Shown here: positions 14,362 to 23,068 of the stretch, one piece after another
Layout of the letters: each line of letters begins with the position of its first letter
How positions within the stretch are numbered: position 1 is the stretch's first letter
Source: a virus
DNA: 23,560 nt
Virus record (IMG/VR): IMGVR_UViG_3300035199_000503
Span: 1-23,560 of that record
Reading direction: 5' to 3' (one strand)
Notes under the pieces: generated by a model
What the model saw: the letters and a program-made list of their open reading frames with translations, nothing else
Databases searched by the model: none
Told to the model about the DNA's origin: nothing
Position numbers and translations under genes: made by a program

Positions 14362-16116
14362 ATGTCTGCATTAAAGAAATTGACAGAAGGCATTGTTGCT
14401 CGTGATCTCGGACAAGAAGGTGCTGCTCTCATGAATAAGTGGGAAAAAACCGGTCTTTTAGAGGGTATCGATTGCGATGTCAAGAAAAATACGATGGCAA
14501 GGCTCTTAGAGAACCAAGCCAAGGAGCTTCTCCGTGAAGTTTCTACTATGAAAGCGGGAGACGTTGAGGGCTTTGCTGCCGTTGCGTTTCCAATTGTGCG
14601 ACGTGTCTTTGGTGATTTGATCGCCAACGATCTCGTTTCAGTTCAGCCAATGAGCTTGCCAAGCGGTCTGATCTTCTTCTTAGATTTTACCGTGCAAAGC
14701 GCAAAGCTTGGCTACGCCACGGATTCATCGCTTTATGGCGGTGGGGTTGTGGGTAAGGGTATCACTAGTGGTTCAACCATTACTGGTAAAACTGGCAATT
14801 CTGAAGCCGGTCCATACGCCCTTAATAACGGCTATGCTTCGCCCACCGGTACTATTAACCCCGGTACTTATACAGCGATTTGCTCTGGCACTTACGGTGG
14901 CGGCATTGCGGATTCGGCTGTTAACGGAGTTGCTGAAGGAGTCAGTAACACTGGTTCAATCACAGCAGCGGTATTTGATCGATTGCTTCAATATGATCAG
15001 GACTTGGCTTCTGGTACTTTGGTTGCTATTGGGTCATTCCCGACCACTACTCTTGAGGCAACTAGTCTTAACATGGACAACTTAATTGCTGTTGATACCG
15101 CAGCTTCGGTCTCGCCGCATTATTTGCAGCGACGATTGACTCGTATCGATCCGCATGATACTAGTAGAGTATTATTTGTCCTCGCTGGCACTGGTACGCT
15201 CGCTTCGAATCCTCACGGCACTAATGTTCTTCAGTCTGTGCTGGAAGATCTCGCTGGCGGCGCGAATCTCGTTGGTCCCGTTAAGGATGCCTTCTTGCCC
15301 TCTGCTGCTGTTGGTTCAGTCCGTGGTTCAAGCCCGTGGAACTTGGAAGACACTGGTTCAATCCCCCAGATTGATATCAAGGTCGATTCGGTTGCTGTTA
15401 CTGCGGTTACCAAGAAGCTGAAGGCTCAGTGGTCTCCAGAGTTGGGACAAGACCTTAATGCATACCATAACTTGGATGCGGAGGTTGAGCTTACTAGCAT
15501 TCTTTCGGAGCAGATCGCTTTGGAGATTGATCAGGAGATTCTTGAGGATCTGATTCAGGGTGCTGGCAAGAGCGCTGTGCGCTATTGGAGCCGATCTGCC
15601 GGTAAGTTTGTGAATCGCTCTACAGGCGCTGAAATTGGCGTTAGTGCGACACCTGACTTCACTGGTACAGTCAGCGAATGGTACGAGACTCTTATTGAGA
15701 CTATCAATGATGTCTCTGCGATTATTCATCGCAAGACTGTTCGCGGCGGCGCAAACTTCTGTGTTTGCTCGCCAGAGGTGGCTAACATTCTTGAGTTCAC
15801 GGCTGGTTTCCGTGCCAACGTTGCTGTTGATAGCAACAAGGGTACTGCTGGCGCAATGAACGTTGGTTCACTCAGCAAGAAGTTCGATATTTATGTCGAT
15901 CCTTACTTCCCAAGGAATGTTATTCTGGTTGGTCGTAAGGGTAGTAGCTTCTTAGAGAGTGGCTATGTTTACGCTCCTTACGTTCCGCTACAGGTCACTC
16001 CTACCATCTTTGGTACGGAAGACTTCGTGCCGCGCAAGGGTGTGATGACTCGTTATGCAAAGAAGATGGTGCGCCCAGACATGTATGGTCTGGTCATTGT
16101 CGAAGACTTAGCATAG
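14362..16116 (+). CDS. gp23: Major capsid protein (gp23-like)
   Basis: The 584-residue shell protein shows the gp23 core: AFPIVRRVFGDLIANDLVSV, VQPMSLPSGLIFFLDF, LKAQWSPELGQDLNAYHNLD, EIDQEILEDL and the C-terminal YVYAPYVPLQVTP. An N-terminal propeptide is expected; Leu/Ile-x-Glu sites at E50 and E59, shortly before the conserved core, are candidate gp21 cleavage points. Residues about 115-300 form a Gly/Ser/Thr-rich insertion larger than that of T4 gp23 (521 residues in total). AGGAGGT gives a near-perfect SD, and codons such as GGT and GCT are frequent, as expected for the most abundant protein. The gene ends at an inverted repeat followed by a strong terminator, closing this unit. Confidence 0.95.
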   Translation: MSALKKLTEGIVARDLGQEGAALMNKWEKTGLLEGIDCDVKKNTMARLLENQAKELLREVSTMKAGDVEGFAAVAFPIVRRVFGDLIANDLVSVQPMSLPSGLIFFLDFTVQSAKLGYATDSSLYGGGVVGKGITSGSTITGKTGNSEAGPYALNNGYASPTGTINPGTYTAICSGTYGGGIADSAVNGVAEGVSNTGSITAAVFDRLLQYDQDLASGTLVAIGSFPTTTLEATSLNMDNLIAVDTAASVSPHYLQRRLTRIDPHDTSRVLFVLAGTGTLASNPHGTNVLQSVLEDLAGGANLVGPVKDAFLPSAAVGSVRGSSPWNLEDTGSIPQIDIKVDSVAVTAVTKKLKAQWSPELGQDLNAYHNLDAEVELTSILSEQIALEIDQEILEDLIQGAGKSAVRYWSRSAGKFVNRSTGAEIGVSATPDFTGTVSEWYETLIETINDVSAIIHRKTVRGGANFCVCSPEVANILEFTAGFRANVAVDSNKGTAGAMNVGSLSKKFDIYVDPYFPRNVILVGRKGSSFLESGYVYAPYVPLQVTPTIFGTEDFVPRKGVMTRYAKKMVRPDMYGLVIVEDLA

Positions 16117-16133
16117 TTTAGTCAGCGACTAAA
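16117..16133. repeat. Inverted repeat just after capsid gene
   Basis: TTTAGTC and GACTAAA are perfect 7-bp arms around AGC, starting directly after the capsid stop, followed by an A-rich stretch and then the intrinsic terminator. It could form an extra hairpin protecting the capsid mRNA 3' end. Confidence 0.45.
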
Positions 16134-16143
16134 TAAAAAAGAT

Positions 16144-16184
16144 ACCCCTCGTCTGCTTCGGTAGGCGGGGGGTTTCTCTTTTAC
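16144..16184 (+). terminator. Intrinsic terminator after major capsid gene
   Basis: Thirteen consecutive pairs, allowing G-U, can form between 16144-16156 and 16161-16173 around a C(UUCG)G tetraloop, one of the most stable RNA loops. TTTCTCTTTT follows the stem. It lies 27 bases after the capsid stop and before the neck gene, so it would end or attenuate capsid transcription. Confidence 0.88.
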
Positions 16185-16187
16185 CAA

Positions 16188-16197
16188 ACTATTTAGA
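16188..16197 (+). promoter_or_regulatory. ACTATTTA late-leader motif before first neck gene
   Basis: ACTATTTAGA lies immediately after the terminator and is followed by the SD-like AGAGAGGA (16198-16205) and ATG at 16216. Its position right behind a terminator suggests a new transcript begins here. Confidence 0.5.
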
Positions 16198-16215
16198 AGA
16201 GAGGAATCTTAAACC

Positions 16216-17472
16216 ATGCCTGTTCCACAACTTAGTCCAGCTTCCACAGTTAGCACGTCTGTTTTAACGTCTACTGGCTCCGCTGCCAAGGTCGCAGCGG
16301 CTTTGCCGTTTACAGTTTATAGCACCGTTGATGCGTTTCTAAGCGGAGCGTCAGATCAGGTCGCCTATGTTTATAAAAAATTGGGCGGCGATATTTTAGA
16401 TATCGAAATTAAAGCAGAAAATGTTTATGCCGCTTATCAAGAAGCAGTGTTAGAATATTCATATGTCATAAATTCCCATCAAGCCAAAAATGTTTTATCG
16501 GATATGCTTGGCGCAACGACTGCCTCTTTTGACGAAGATGGCGAAATATCGTCAGGGGCTGCGGACGCCTCAAGAGATTTTCCAAACTTTGGTTTTGGTT
16601 ATGCTCGACGTGTTGCGGGGGGAATCTCGACGGAAGCGGGTGTCGGCGGCTTCCAAACACAATATTCTGCAAGCTTTACATTGGAAGCCAATAAACAAAA
16701 ATACGATCTTCAGGCTATCGTACAAAACAGTAGTTCGGCGGCTTCTTCTCCCTACTACAATAAGATTAACAATAAAAAAATTCTCATACGGGATGTTTTT
16801 TATAAAAGCCCCAAGGCAATGTGGAGATTTTTTGGGTATTATGGCGGTTTAAATGTTGTTGGCAATCTGAATACTTATGGGATGTTTGCTGATAATTCAA
16901 CATTTGAGGTGATTCCAACGTGGCAAAATCGATTACAGGCTATGGCGTATGAAGATAGTGTTAATGTTCGCTTTTCTCAATATTCTTATAACATACAAAA
17001 TAATTTTTTGCTGGTATATCCACCTCCCGGCGCCAGCATCGACACGTCAAATGACATAATTTGGTTCACGTTTACGGTGGAAGAGGATGCTAATGCGGTG
17101 GACACGACGCGACTTCGTGGTGTGAAGGGTGTAAATAATATGAATACATTACCCTTTGCCAACATTCCCTATGACAACATAAATTCAGTGGGCAAACAAT
17201 GGATTCGACGTTATGCTTTGGCGTTGTGTAAAGAAATATTAGGACAAGTGCGTTCCAAGTTTTCCACTATTCCTATTCCAAATGATAGTGTGACTCTTAA
17301 TGGAGATGCCTTGATTACTCAAGCCCGCGACGAACAAGAAAAATTAAAAACAGAGTTGAAAGAACTTTTGGAAAGCTTGACTTATGGAGCTTTGGCAGAT
17401 GGTGATAGCGCTATCGTAGATGCTACCAGCAAAGTTTTTCAACAAGTTCCAAATCCTATCTTCGTTGGATAA
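16216..17472 (+). CDS. Neck/head-tail connector protein (gp13-like candidate)
   Basis: The 418-residue virion protein is the first of three neck/tail-completion genes. A low-complexity N-terminus is followed by an alpha/beta body. The most conserved-looking part is C-terminal: KQWIRRYALALCKEILGQVR then KFSTIPIPNDSVTLNG, a segment typical of head-completion proteins in T4-like phages. In T4, gp13 and gp14 form the neck that seals the filled head. It is longer than T4 gp13 (309), and no decisive motif separates gp13 from other neck proteins, so the number is tentative. The ATG has the SD AGAGAGGA about ten bases upstream, right behind the ACTATTTA motif. Confidence 0.68.
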   Translation: MPVPQLSPASTVSTSVLTSTGSAAKVAAALPFTVYSTVDAFLSGASDQVAYVYKKLGGDILDIEIKAENVYAAYQEAVLEYSYVINSHQAKNVLSDMLGATTASFDEDGEISSGAADASRDFPNFGFGYARRVAGGISTEAGVGGFQTQYSASFTLEANKQKYDLQAIVQNSSSAASSPYYNKINNKKILIRDVFYKSPKAMWRFFGYYGGLNVVGNLNTYGMFADNSTFEVIPTWQNRLQAMAYEDSVNVRFSQYSYNIQNNFLLVYPPPGASIDTSNDIIWFTFTVEEDANAVDTTRLRGVKGVNNMNTLPFANIPYDNINSVGKQWIRRYALALCKEILGQVRSKFSTIPIPNDSVTLNGDALITQARDEQEKLKTELKELLESLTYGALADGDSAIVDATSKVFQQVPNPIFVG

Positions 17473-17477
17473 TATGA

Positions 17478-17957
17478 ATGGCAAAGTTTACTAGACCAGA
17501 TGCTCCACCACCTCCGCTTTTTGTTGGCGACAAAGAAAGGAAGTTGGTGCGCCAAGTAAACACAGAACTGATTGAAAATGTTGTTGGGCAGGTTATAGCT
17601 TATTACGCCATTGATTTAGAGAGTTCAAATTTTCATCCTATTTATGGAGAAAGTAAACAAAAAAGCTTTTTACCTCCCGTGAGAGTTTATGCGAGAGTGG
17701 AAACAGAAGCTGCCGACATTCTTCAAACCAAAGCAGGAATTGATCGTTTACAAAAAATTAATGTTTATTTTCATCGCAAACGATTGACAGAGGATCAGAA
17801 ACTTGTGGTTCGAATTGGTGATTTTGTTTATTACGATGGTGACTATTATGAAATCGTAGAGACCAGAGGTTCAAAAAGATTGTTCGGACAAGACGGACAA
17901 AAGTATGAGATTTCAGCAACGTGCATAAAGGCACGGGAGAACATGTTCAATGGTTGA
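17478..17957 (+). CDS. Neck protein (gp14-like candidate)
   Basis: The 159-residue protein starts five bases after the previous stop. The segment ending IGDFVYYDGDYYEIVETRGS, followed by KRLFGQDGQKYEIS, resembles the C-terminal part of T4 gp14 ([20 protein letters not shown]), and the earlier FHPIYGESKQKSF matches the position of the gp14 FGEDLK region. It is shorter than T4 gp14 (256), lacking the extended tail. Its place between a gp13-like and a gp15-like gene fits T4 order 13-14-15. It overlaps the next gene by eight bases. Confidence 0.7.
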   Translation: MAKFTRPDAPPPPLFVGDKERKLVRQVNTELIENVVGQVIAYYAIDLESSNFHPIYGESKQKSFLPPVRVYARVETEAADILQTKAGIDRLQKINVYFHRKRLTEDQKLVVRIGDFVYYDGDYYEIVETRGSKRLFGQDGQKYEISATCIKARENMFNG

Positions 17958-18753
17958 GTTGCGTGAACAACCCTTTGTAGAATCATCCATAGAAACAATG
18001 GACACTGCGGTGTTTAACTTTATAAATAACAAGCTCGATTTTTATACAGTCCGCAACGGCGAGTCTGAAAAAGTCCCTGTATTGTGGTCTTCTGCGGAGC
18101 GCTCTTACCAACTCAAGAAACAAAAAGAGTTGCGGGACAATAATGAAACTCTCATATATCCCCTCATCACCGTGTATCGCGAGTCAATTGAGAGAGACGT
18201 GGAGGGGTTCCCATTTACTCCCGGCACTAACTCTTTTGCCATTGCTCGCCGAATTATGCCCTTTGATACACGCAAGTTTGCTAATGCCACATCTAAGAAA
18301 AGATTTGGGGCTGATAACTGGAAATTTGATAATACAAAGGTGGTTTATGAAACACTTTATTCAAAAAATATCTCTGCGGTCTTGGCAAAATACAATATTC
18401 TTATTAAAACAAGCTATTTGACAGACATGAACCAAATTTTAAATGGGTTTATAACGATTAACAATTATCGCGGAGTAAAGGTGGAGAATGAAGGTCATTT
18501 CTATTATATGACGTTTCCAAATCAATTTTCATTTGATAAAATATCCGAAAATTTAGAAGCAGGAGAGCGCTCTTTTGAGACCTCTTTTATTATTGAAACC
18601 AGAGGCGCACTTTTTGCGCGACCGGAAAATTTGGACGATGCTGTATTAAAGACGGCTCAAAATGCGGTCACTATTAAATTTAACAAGGAAAGAACAATGG
18701 TGGAGGAGACACCTTCGGTTCGCGATGGCGCAAAAGCATTTGTTGAGGACTAA
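17950..18753 (+). CDS. Tail terminator / sheath stabiliser (gp15-like candidate)
   Basis: The 267-residue protein is close in size to T4 gp15 (272), which caps the tail tube and stabilises the contracted sheath at the head-proximal end. It follows the same plan: VPVLWSSAERSYQLKKQ, then a helix and strand with LIYPLITVYRES, YNILIKTSYLTDMNQIL in the centre, and a terminal strand SFETSFIIETRGALF. The resemblance is by arrangement rather than identity. It is the third neck/tail-completion gene and precedes the sheath gene after a 58-base leader, consistent with tail completion. Confidence 0.72.
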   Translation: MVELREQPFVESSIETMDTAVFNFINNKLDFYTVRNGESEKVPVLWSSAERSYQLKKQKELRDNNETLIYPLITVYRESIERDVEGFPFTPGTNSFAIARRIMPFDTRKFANATSKKRFGADNWKFDNTKVVYETLYSKNISAVLAKYNILIKTSYLTDMNQILNGFITINNYRGVKVENEGHFYYMTFPNQFSFDKISENLEAGERSFETSFIIETRGALFARPENLDDAVLKTAQNAVTIKFNKERTMVEETPSVRDGAKAFVED

Positions 18754-18775
18754 CATTCTTTTCAAAGGAGTTGCT

Positions 18776-18785
18776 ACTATTTATA
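18776..18785 (+). promoter_or_regulatory. ACTATTTA late-leader motif before tail sheath gene
   Basis: ACTATTTATA lies in the 58-base gap before the sheath gene, with CTAGGAG as SD and ATG at 18812. It is identical over ten bases to the first site before the scaffold gene. Confidence 0.5.
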
Positions 18786-18811
18786 AGTGATATTCTAGGA
18801 GTGATTAAACG

Positions 18812-21646
18812 ATGTCAGTAAAAAAGTTCAAATTTGTATCTCCCGGCGTTTTTATCAACGAGATTGATAATTCCCAACTACCCAGTTCCCCACAGCCTGA
18901 AGGTCCAACCGTTCTTGGACGTTCGTTAAGAGGACCAGCGATGCGACCTGTTCAGGTTGAATCTTTGGAAGAGTTGGTTGAAGTGTTTGGACCACCAATT
19001 GCTGGTATTGAAAACGTTGACGCCTTTAGAGAGCCTGCCTTTGGTGCAGCAACATATGGTATGTATGCCGCCGAGGCGTGGTTGCGGAATAGTTCTACTA
19101 TTAACTTTGTTCGCTTGTTGGGAATGGAACACCCTAACAAAACTACCGACAGTGGCGAAGCTGGTTGGAGATTAGCTCCTTTTAACAGCAGCACGGGTGG
19201 CGGCGCATGGGGCGTCTGGGTCTTTGCAACTGGCTCAAGCGCACTTGGCGGTCAGCCGACAGGCACTCTCGGTGCAATTATTTATTGCGATTCTAATACA
19301 TATGTTGAGGCAACGGGCACGATGGCTGTAGCTACCGGTGCCTCCTTAAATGTATCTGCGGCAGACACCCTTGTCGATTGTACCAATAATGAGTTTACAT
19401 TAAAAATTGTGGGCTCTTCTACAGTTACTTCTGTTTGTAATTTTGACAGAACGTCAAGAAAATATATTCGCACCGTTCTTAACACGAATCCAACGAAGAC
19501 AACGACTGCTATTACACCCTCCGCTAATCAAACAGAGTATTTTGTTGGTGAAACATATGACCGCTCTATTGAAGATGTCCTTGCTGGCACAAGCAATATT
19601 AAGTATGTGATGGTTGCACCCCTTGATGCAGGCAGTGCCGGTGACCAAGCCGATATGCGGCGGGCTTTGATTAACGGTCAATCAGGCTGGGTTATTTCAC
19701 AGGATAAGTCAGCGACGAATACCGATTTTTCCCCAGAAAATAACACTAGAGTTACAAAACTTTTCCGATTTGTTGGCATGGAAACAGGCGAATATGATCA
19801 GAGTGCTGTGAAGATTTCTATTGAAAACATTCTTCCTTCCAAGAATCCTAATGATTTTGGAACATTCAATGTGATTGTCCGTCGAATAGAGGACAATGAT
19901 GCGAAGATCAGGGAGGTCGAGAGATTCAATTCTGTTAACCTTAATCCCAATTCTCCTAACTACATCGCAAGAGCTATTGGAGATAGAAACATTTCTTGGG
20001 ACAACGACGCAAGAGTTTGGAAAGAGTACGGTCAATATACAAACCAATCCCGATACGTTCGTATGGAGATGGCGCAAGTTGTCGATGACGGTGGCGTTTC
20101 TAATACACTTTTGCCATATGGCTTTTATGGTCCGCTACAGTATGCCAACCAGACAATTACTTCTGGCTCCGCAACTTCTTATCCAGCAGGCTCTGCAATG
20201 CTGGCAGGCACTTCGTCTATAGTGGCAGCAGCCCGACCAGCAGCCAGTGTCGCAGGAATCGCCTGCGGCGATTTTATCACTGGTCATGCCCCCAAGATGC
20301 TTTTTAAGTTCCCCAAGCTGCCGATGCGCTCGACCACAGCCGTTGGTGATGTGAGTAGCCCACAAGCAGCCTTCTTTGGAATGTCAACGACGCGCTCTAC
20401 TGGATCGTTCACTTATGATGACTCGATTCCTTCATTCCTTCGCACGAAGCCAGCAGGAATTAGTTCGTTTTCCACATCGGCTACGACAGTCTATTCAGAG
20501 ATTTTTACTCTGGACAACTTGGTAACGGGTGATGCTGGCAATATGGTCTATACTAGTGGTTCACGCGCAAGCGGCGCTTCTTTAACAGCCACAAGCGGCA
20601 GTTATGCCGTCTTGACGAGTAGCCTTGCCCCGAGGGGCTTTACGCTGCCGATCTTTGGCGGCTTTGACGGATTAGATATCACTGAAAAAGATCCGTTTGC
20701 CCAGCGAAATACCAACGGAGAGACACAACGAACAAGTTCACCATATTACTCTCTCACCGTGGCAATGGATTCTATTAAAGACAGAGAGGTGATGCTCACT
20801 AATGCTATTACTGCTCCCGGCATTACAACTACAAGTCTGACAGACAAGATGCTTGATATCGCGGCGGATCGAGCCGATTGTATCGCTCTCATCGATATTC
20901 CCGGTGGTTTTGAGCCATCGTCTGAAAATTCTAATGCCCTGTCTGCACGAATAGGTACTGTGCAGGCGACTGTGAACAATCTAAATGCTCGCAATATCAA
21001 TTCAAGTTATGGCTGTGCATATTACCCTTGGGTTCAGATTGCCGATTCGTTTGGTGATGCGAATGTGTGGGTGCCCCCTACTGTTGTGGCACTGGGTTCA
21101 TTCTCTTACACCGATCAGGTGTCAGCACCTTGGTTCGCCCCGGCAGGATTTACTAGGGGTGGGTTATCACGCGGTGCTGGTGGAGTTAACGTTGTCGGAG
21201 TTACTGACCGTCTGCGTTCAAAAGATCGCGACGATCTTTATGAGGCTAATATCAACCCAATTGGAACATTTCCGAACGAAGGAATAGTTATATTGGGACA
21301 AAAGACTCTGCAAGTTACGCGGTCTGCTCTTGATAGAATTAATGTGCGACGTTTGTTACTATACACAAAGAGACACATCACTGCTGTCGCAAATGATTTT
21401 CTCTTTGAGCAAAATGTAAGTGAAACATGGAATAAGTTTTTGGGGTTAGCCGAGCCTATTCTCAATGACATCACAGCACGGTTTGGTTTAGAAGAATACA
21501 AGATGATTTTAGATGAAACCACAACAACGCCCGAAATGCGAGATAGAAACATTCTTTACGCAAAGGTGTTTTTGAAGCCAGCAAAATCAATTGAATTTAT
21601 TGCTCTGGATTTTGTGATTACTAACTCGGCAGCAGTATTCGAATAA
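18812..21646 (+). CDS. gp18: Contractile tail sheath protein (gp18-like)
   Basis: The 944-residue protein is the contractile sheath subunit. The N-terminus SPGVFINEIDNSQ and the following GPTVLGRSLRGPAMRPVQVE are typical of gp18. The C-terminal core includes EANINPIGTFPNEGIVILGQ, VRRLLLYTKRHITAVANDF, FGLEEYKMILDETTTTPEMRD and KSIEFIALDFVIT, which pack around the tube. It is far longer than T4 gp18 (659). The extra length lies in Gly/Ser/Thr-rich insertions, roughly residues 120-260 and 440-610, likely surface domains. It is followed 18 bases later by the tube gene, the usual partner. A CTAGGAG SD and an ACTATTTA motif precede it. Confidence 0.95.
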   Translation: MSVKKFKFVSPGVFINEIDNSQLPSSPQPEGPTVLGRSLRGPAMRPVQVESLEELVEVFGPPIAGIENVDAFREPAFGAATYGMYAAEAWLRNSSTINFVRLLGMEHPNKTTDSGEAGWRLAPFNSSTGGGAWGVWVFATGSSALGGQPTGTLGAIIYCDSNTYVEATGTMAVATGASLNVSAADTLVDCTNNEFTLKIVGSSTVTSVCNFDRTSRKYIRTVLNTNPTKTTTAITPSANQTEYFVGETYDRSIEDVLAGTSNIKYVMVAPLDAGSAGDQADMRRALINGQSGWVISQDKSATNTDFSPENNTRVTKLFRFVGMETGEYDQSAVKISIENILPSKNPNDFGTFNVIVRRIEDNDAKIREVERFNSVNLNPNSPNYIARAIGDRNISWDNDARVWKEYGQYTNQSRYVRMEMAQVVDDGGVSNTLLPYGFYGPLQYANQTITSGSATSYPAGSAMLAGTSSIVAAARPAASVAGIACGDFITGHAPKMLFKFPKLPMRSTTAVGDVSSPQAAFFGMSTTRSTGSFTYDDSIPSFLRTKPAGISSFSTSATTVYSEIFTLDNLVTGDAGNMVYTSGSRASGASLTATSGSYAVLTSSLAPRGFTLPIFGGFDGLDITEKDPFAQRNTNGETQRTSSPYYSLTVAMDSIKDREVMLTNAITAPGITTTSLTDKMLDIAADRADCIALIDIPGGFEPSSENSNALSARIGTVQATVNNLNARNINSSYGCAYYPWVQIADSFGDANVWVPPTVVALGSFSYTDQVSAPWFAPAGFTRGGLSRGAGGVNVVGVTDRLRSKDRDDLYEANINPIGTFPNEGIVILGQKTLQVTRSALDRINVRRLLLYTKRHITAVANDFLFEQNVSETWNKFLGLAEPILNDITARFGLEEYKMILDETTTTPEMRDRNILYAKVFLKPAKSIEFIALDFVITNSAAVFE

Positions 21647-21664
21647 TAAGGAGATTTATAAACC

Positions 21665-22162
21665 ATGACCTTCTGGACATCAGCAGAACTAGAACCAAAG
21701 AAAAGCTATCAATATTATGTTAGTTTTAGTGCAATCGCCGACCCATTTTTAATCAAGGGGGTTACGTTGCCATCTTTTGAGCTAGGAACAATAGAAGCGG
21801 ATTATACACAGTATAAGTTCAATTACCCCGGCAAAATGTCGTGGTCGCCTGTGGAATTTACCATTTATGATGTTGTCGGCGATCAATCGACCGCTAAGAA
21901 ATTGATGAAACTATTAAAAGCTGCTGGCGCAGAACAACCCACAAAATCCACAGACAGAACCACCCTATCAAAGCAGAAAATTTCACAAGCTGTCGGAGAT
22001 ATTAAGATTGTACAAGTGGATACTGCTGGCAACCAGATCGGTACTTGGACATTGAAAAGTCCCTTTATCACCGCTGCCAATTTCGGTACACAGGGATACT
22101 CTGACGAGAGTCTTATTGAAGTAACTTGCACGGTGACATATGATTGGGCAGATTACTCGTAG
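21665..22162 (+). CDS. gp19: Tail tube protein (gp19-like)
   Basis: The 165-residue protein matches T4 gp19 (163) in length and layout: an opening FWTSAELEPKKSYQYYVSF, the strand VTLPSFELGTIEADYTQYKF, then YPGKMSWSPVEFTIYDVVGD and a terminal strand ESLIEVTCTVTYDWADY. It polymerises into the inner tube through which DNA passes and is surrounded by the sheath. AAGGAGA precedes the start. The order sheath-tube is as in T4. Confidence 0.93.
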   Translation: MTFWTSAELEPKKSYQYYVSFSAIADPFLIKGVTLPSFELGTIEADYTQYKFNYPGKMSWSPVEFTIYDVVGDQSTAKKLMKLLKAAGAEQPTKSTDRTTLSKQKISQAVGDIKIVQVDTAGNQIGTWTLKSPFITAANFGTQGYSDESLIEVTCTVTYDWADYS

Positions 22163-22190
22163 CTTACCCCGCTCACCGCTGAGATGTCGC

Positions 22191-22204
22191 ATTTTAATTA
22201 AAAT
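22191..22204. repeat. Perfect 14-bp AT palindrome before gp26-like gene
   Basis: ATTTTAATTAAAAT reads the same on both strands, in the 54-base gap between the tube gene and the gp26-like gene, just upstream of the SD GAGG. It could be a regulatory or promoter element; no protein can be named. Confidence 0.4.
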
Positions 22205-22216
22205 ACATGAGGTAAT

Positions 22217-23068
22217 ATGAGAAATGAAGAGAGACTAGGTACAAACCCACAACCAACCAACAAATCGCGGAAATCCGCTTCCCCTCCCCACCAACTACAG
22301 AACATACTAAGCTTTCCGACAACTACAGAATTTGTAGATCTGCCCTCAGAGGGTGAGTTTTATCCACCAGATCACCCATTATACGAAAAAAAGCAAATTG
22401 AAATGAAGGTGATGACAACCAAAGAAGAAGACATTCTTTTAAACGCTAATTATATTAAAAACGGGGTTGTTATCGATAAGTTGTTGTCGAGTCTGATAAT
22501 GGACAAATCCATTAAGATAAATGACCTGTTGATTGGCGACAAAAATGCGCTTGTGTTTGCCGCACGTTCGTCGGGCTTGGGGAATATTTATACTGCGAAA
22601 GCAACTTGTGGAGAGTGTGGGGAATCCACTGACACAGAACACGATTTAAGTGAAATGGGTAAAAAAGAACCCAAGGAAGTAGATTGGATCGACAAAACAG
22701 AAAATGGGACTTTTGTCGTTACTTTGCCCAAGTCTGAGTTTAAGGTGGAGTTCAAACTGTTGTTGGGCAAAGAGGAGATCGCAATAGACAATACCATAGC
22801 CAAGCGCAAGAAGCGCAGACTCCCAGTAAATAATTTAATTATACGAATGCAAAAAATAATTGTTTCAATCAACGAAGTGACGGATCATCACCAAATTGTT
22901 TCATGTCTTGAGTCGATGCCAATTATGGATTCTAGGAGAATCCGGCTTGCATACGAGCATGTTCTGCCCGATGTGAACACAAGTTTTAATTATGTGTGCC
23001 CATTCTGTGATGCGGAACAGGAGGTAGGACTGCCCCTGTCGGCAGACTTTTTTTGGGCTAACGAATGA
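22217..23068 (+). CDS. gp26: Gp26-like (T4 baseplate-hub family) protein; likely zero-frame product of a frameshift pair
   Basis: The 283-residue protein has the family pattern of T4 gp26: a disordered basic N-terminus, LPSEGEFYPPDHPLYEKK, the helix TKEEDILLNANYIKNG, GDKNALVFAARSSGLG, and two zinc-type cysteine pairs, C131-x-x-C134 and C261-x-x-C264, with a hydrophobic end at LPLSADFFWANE. T4 gp26 is classed as a baseplate hub protein. The position after the tube gene, where other tailed phages place tail-assembly chaperones, suggests a related role for this family. Seven Ts at 23048-23054 and a TGA stop lie just before a second open frame that looks coding; see the next entry. GAGG precedes the start. 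Confidence 0.84.
   Translation: MRNEERLGTNPQPTNKSRKSASPPHQLQNILSFPTTTEFVDLPSEGEFYPPDHPLYEKKQIEMKVMTTKEEDILLNANYIKNGVVIDKLLSSLIMDKSIKINDLLIGDKNALVFAARSSGLGNIYTAKATCGECGESTDTEHDLSEMGKKEPKEVDWIDKTENGTFVVTLPKSEFKVEFKLLLGKEEIAIDNTIAKRKKRRLPVNNLIIRMQKIIVSINEVTDHHQIVSCLESMPIMDSRRIRLAYEHVLPDVNTSFNYVCPFCDAEQEVGLPLSADFFWANE

Noticed and set aside
14708-15421. Plus-strand ORFs in other frames inside the capsid gene
   Set aside because: Leu/Val-rich shadow frames of a strongly codon-biased gene; no SD and full overlap with gp23.
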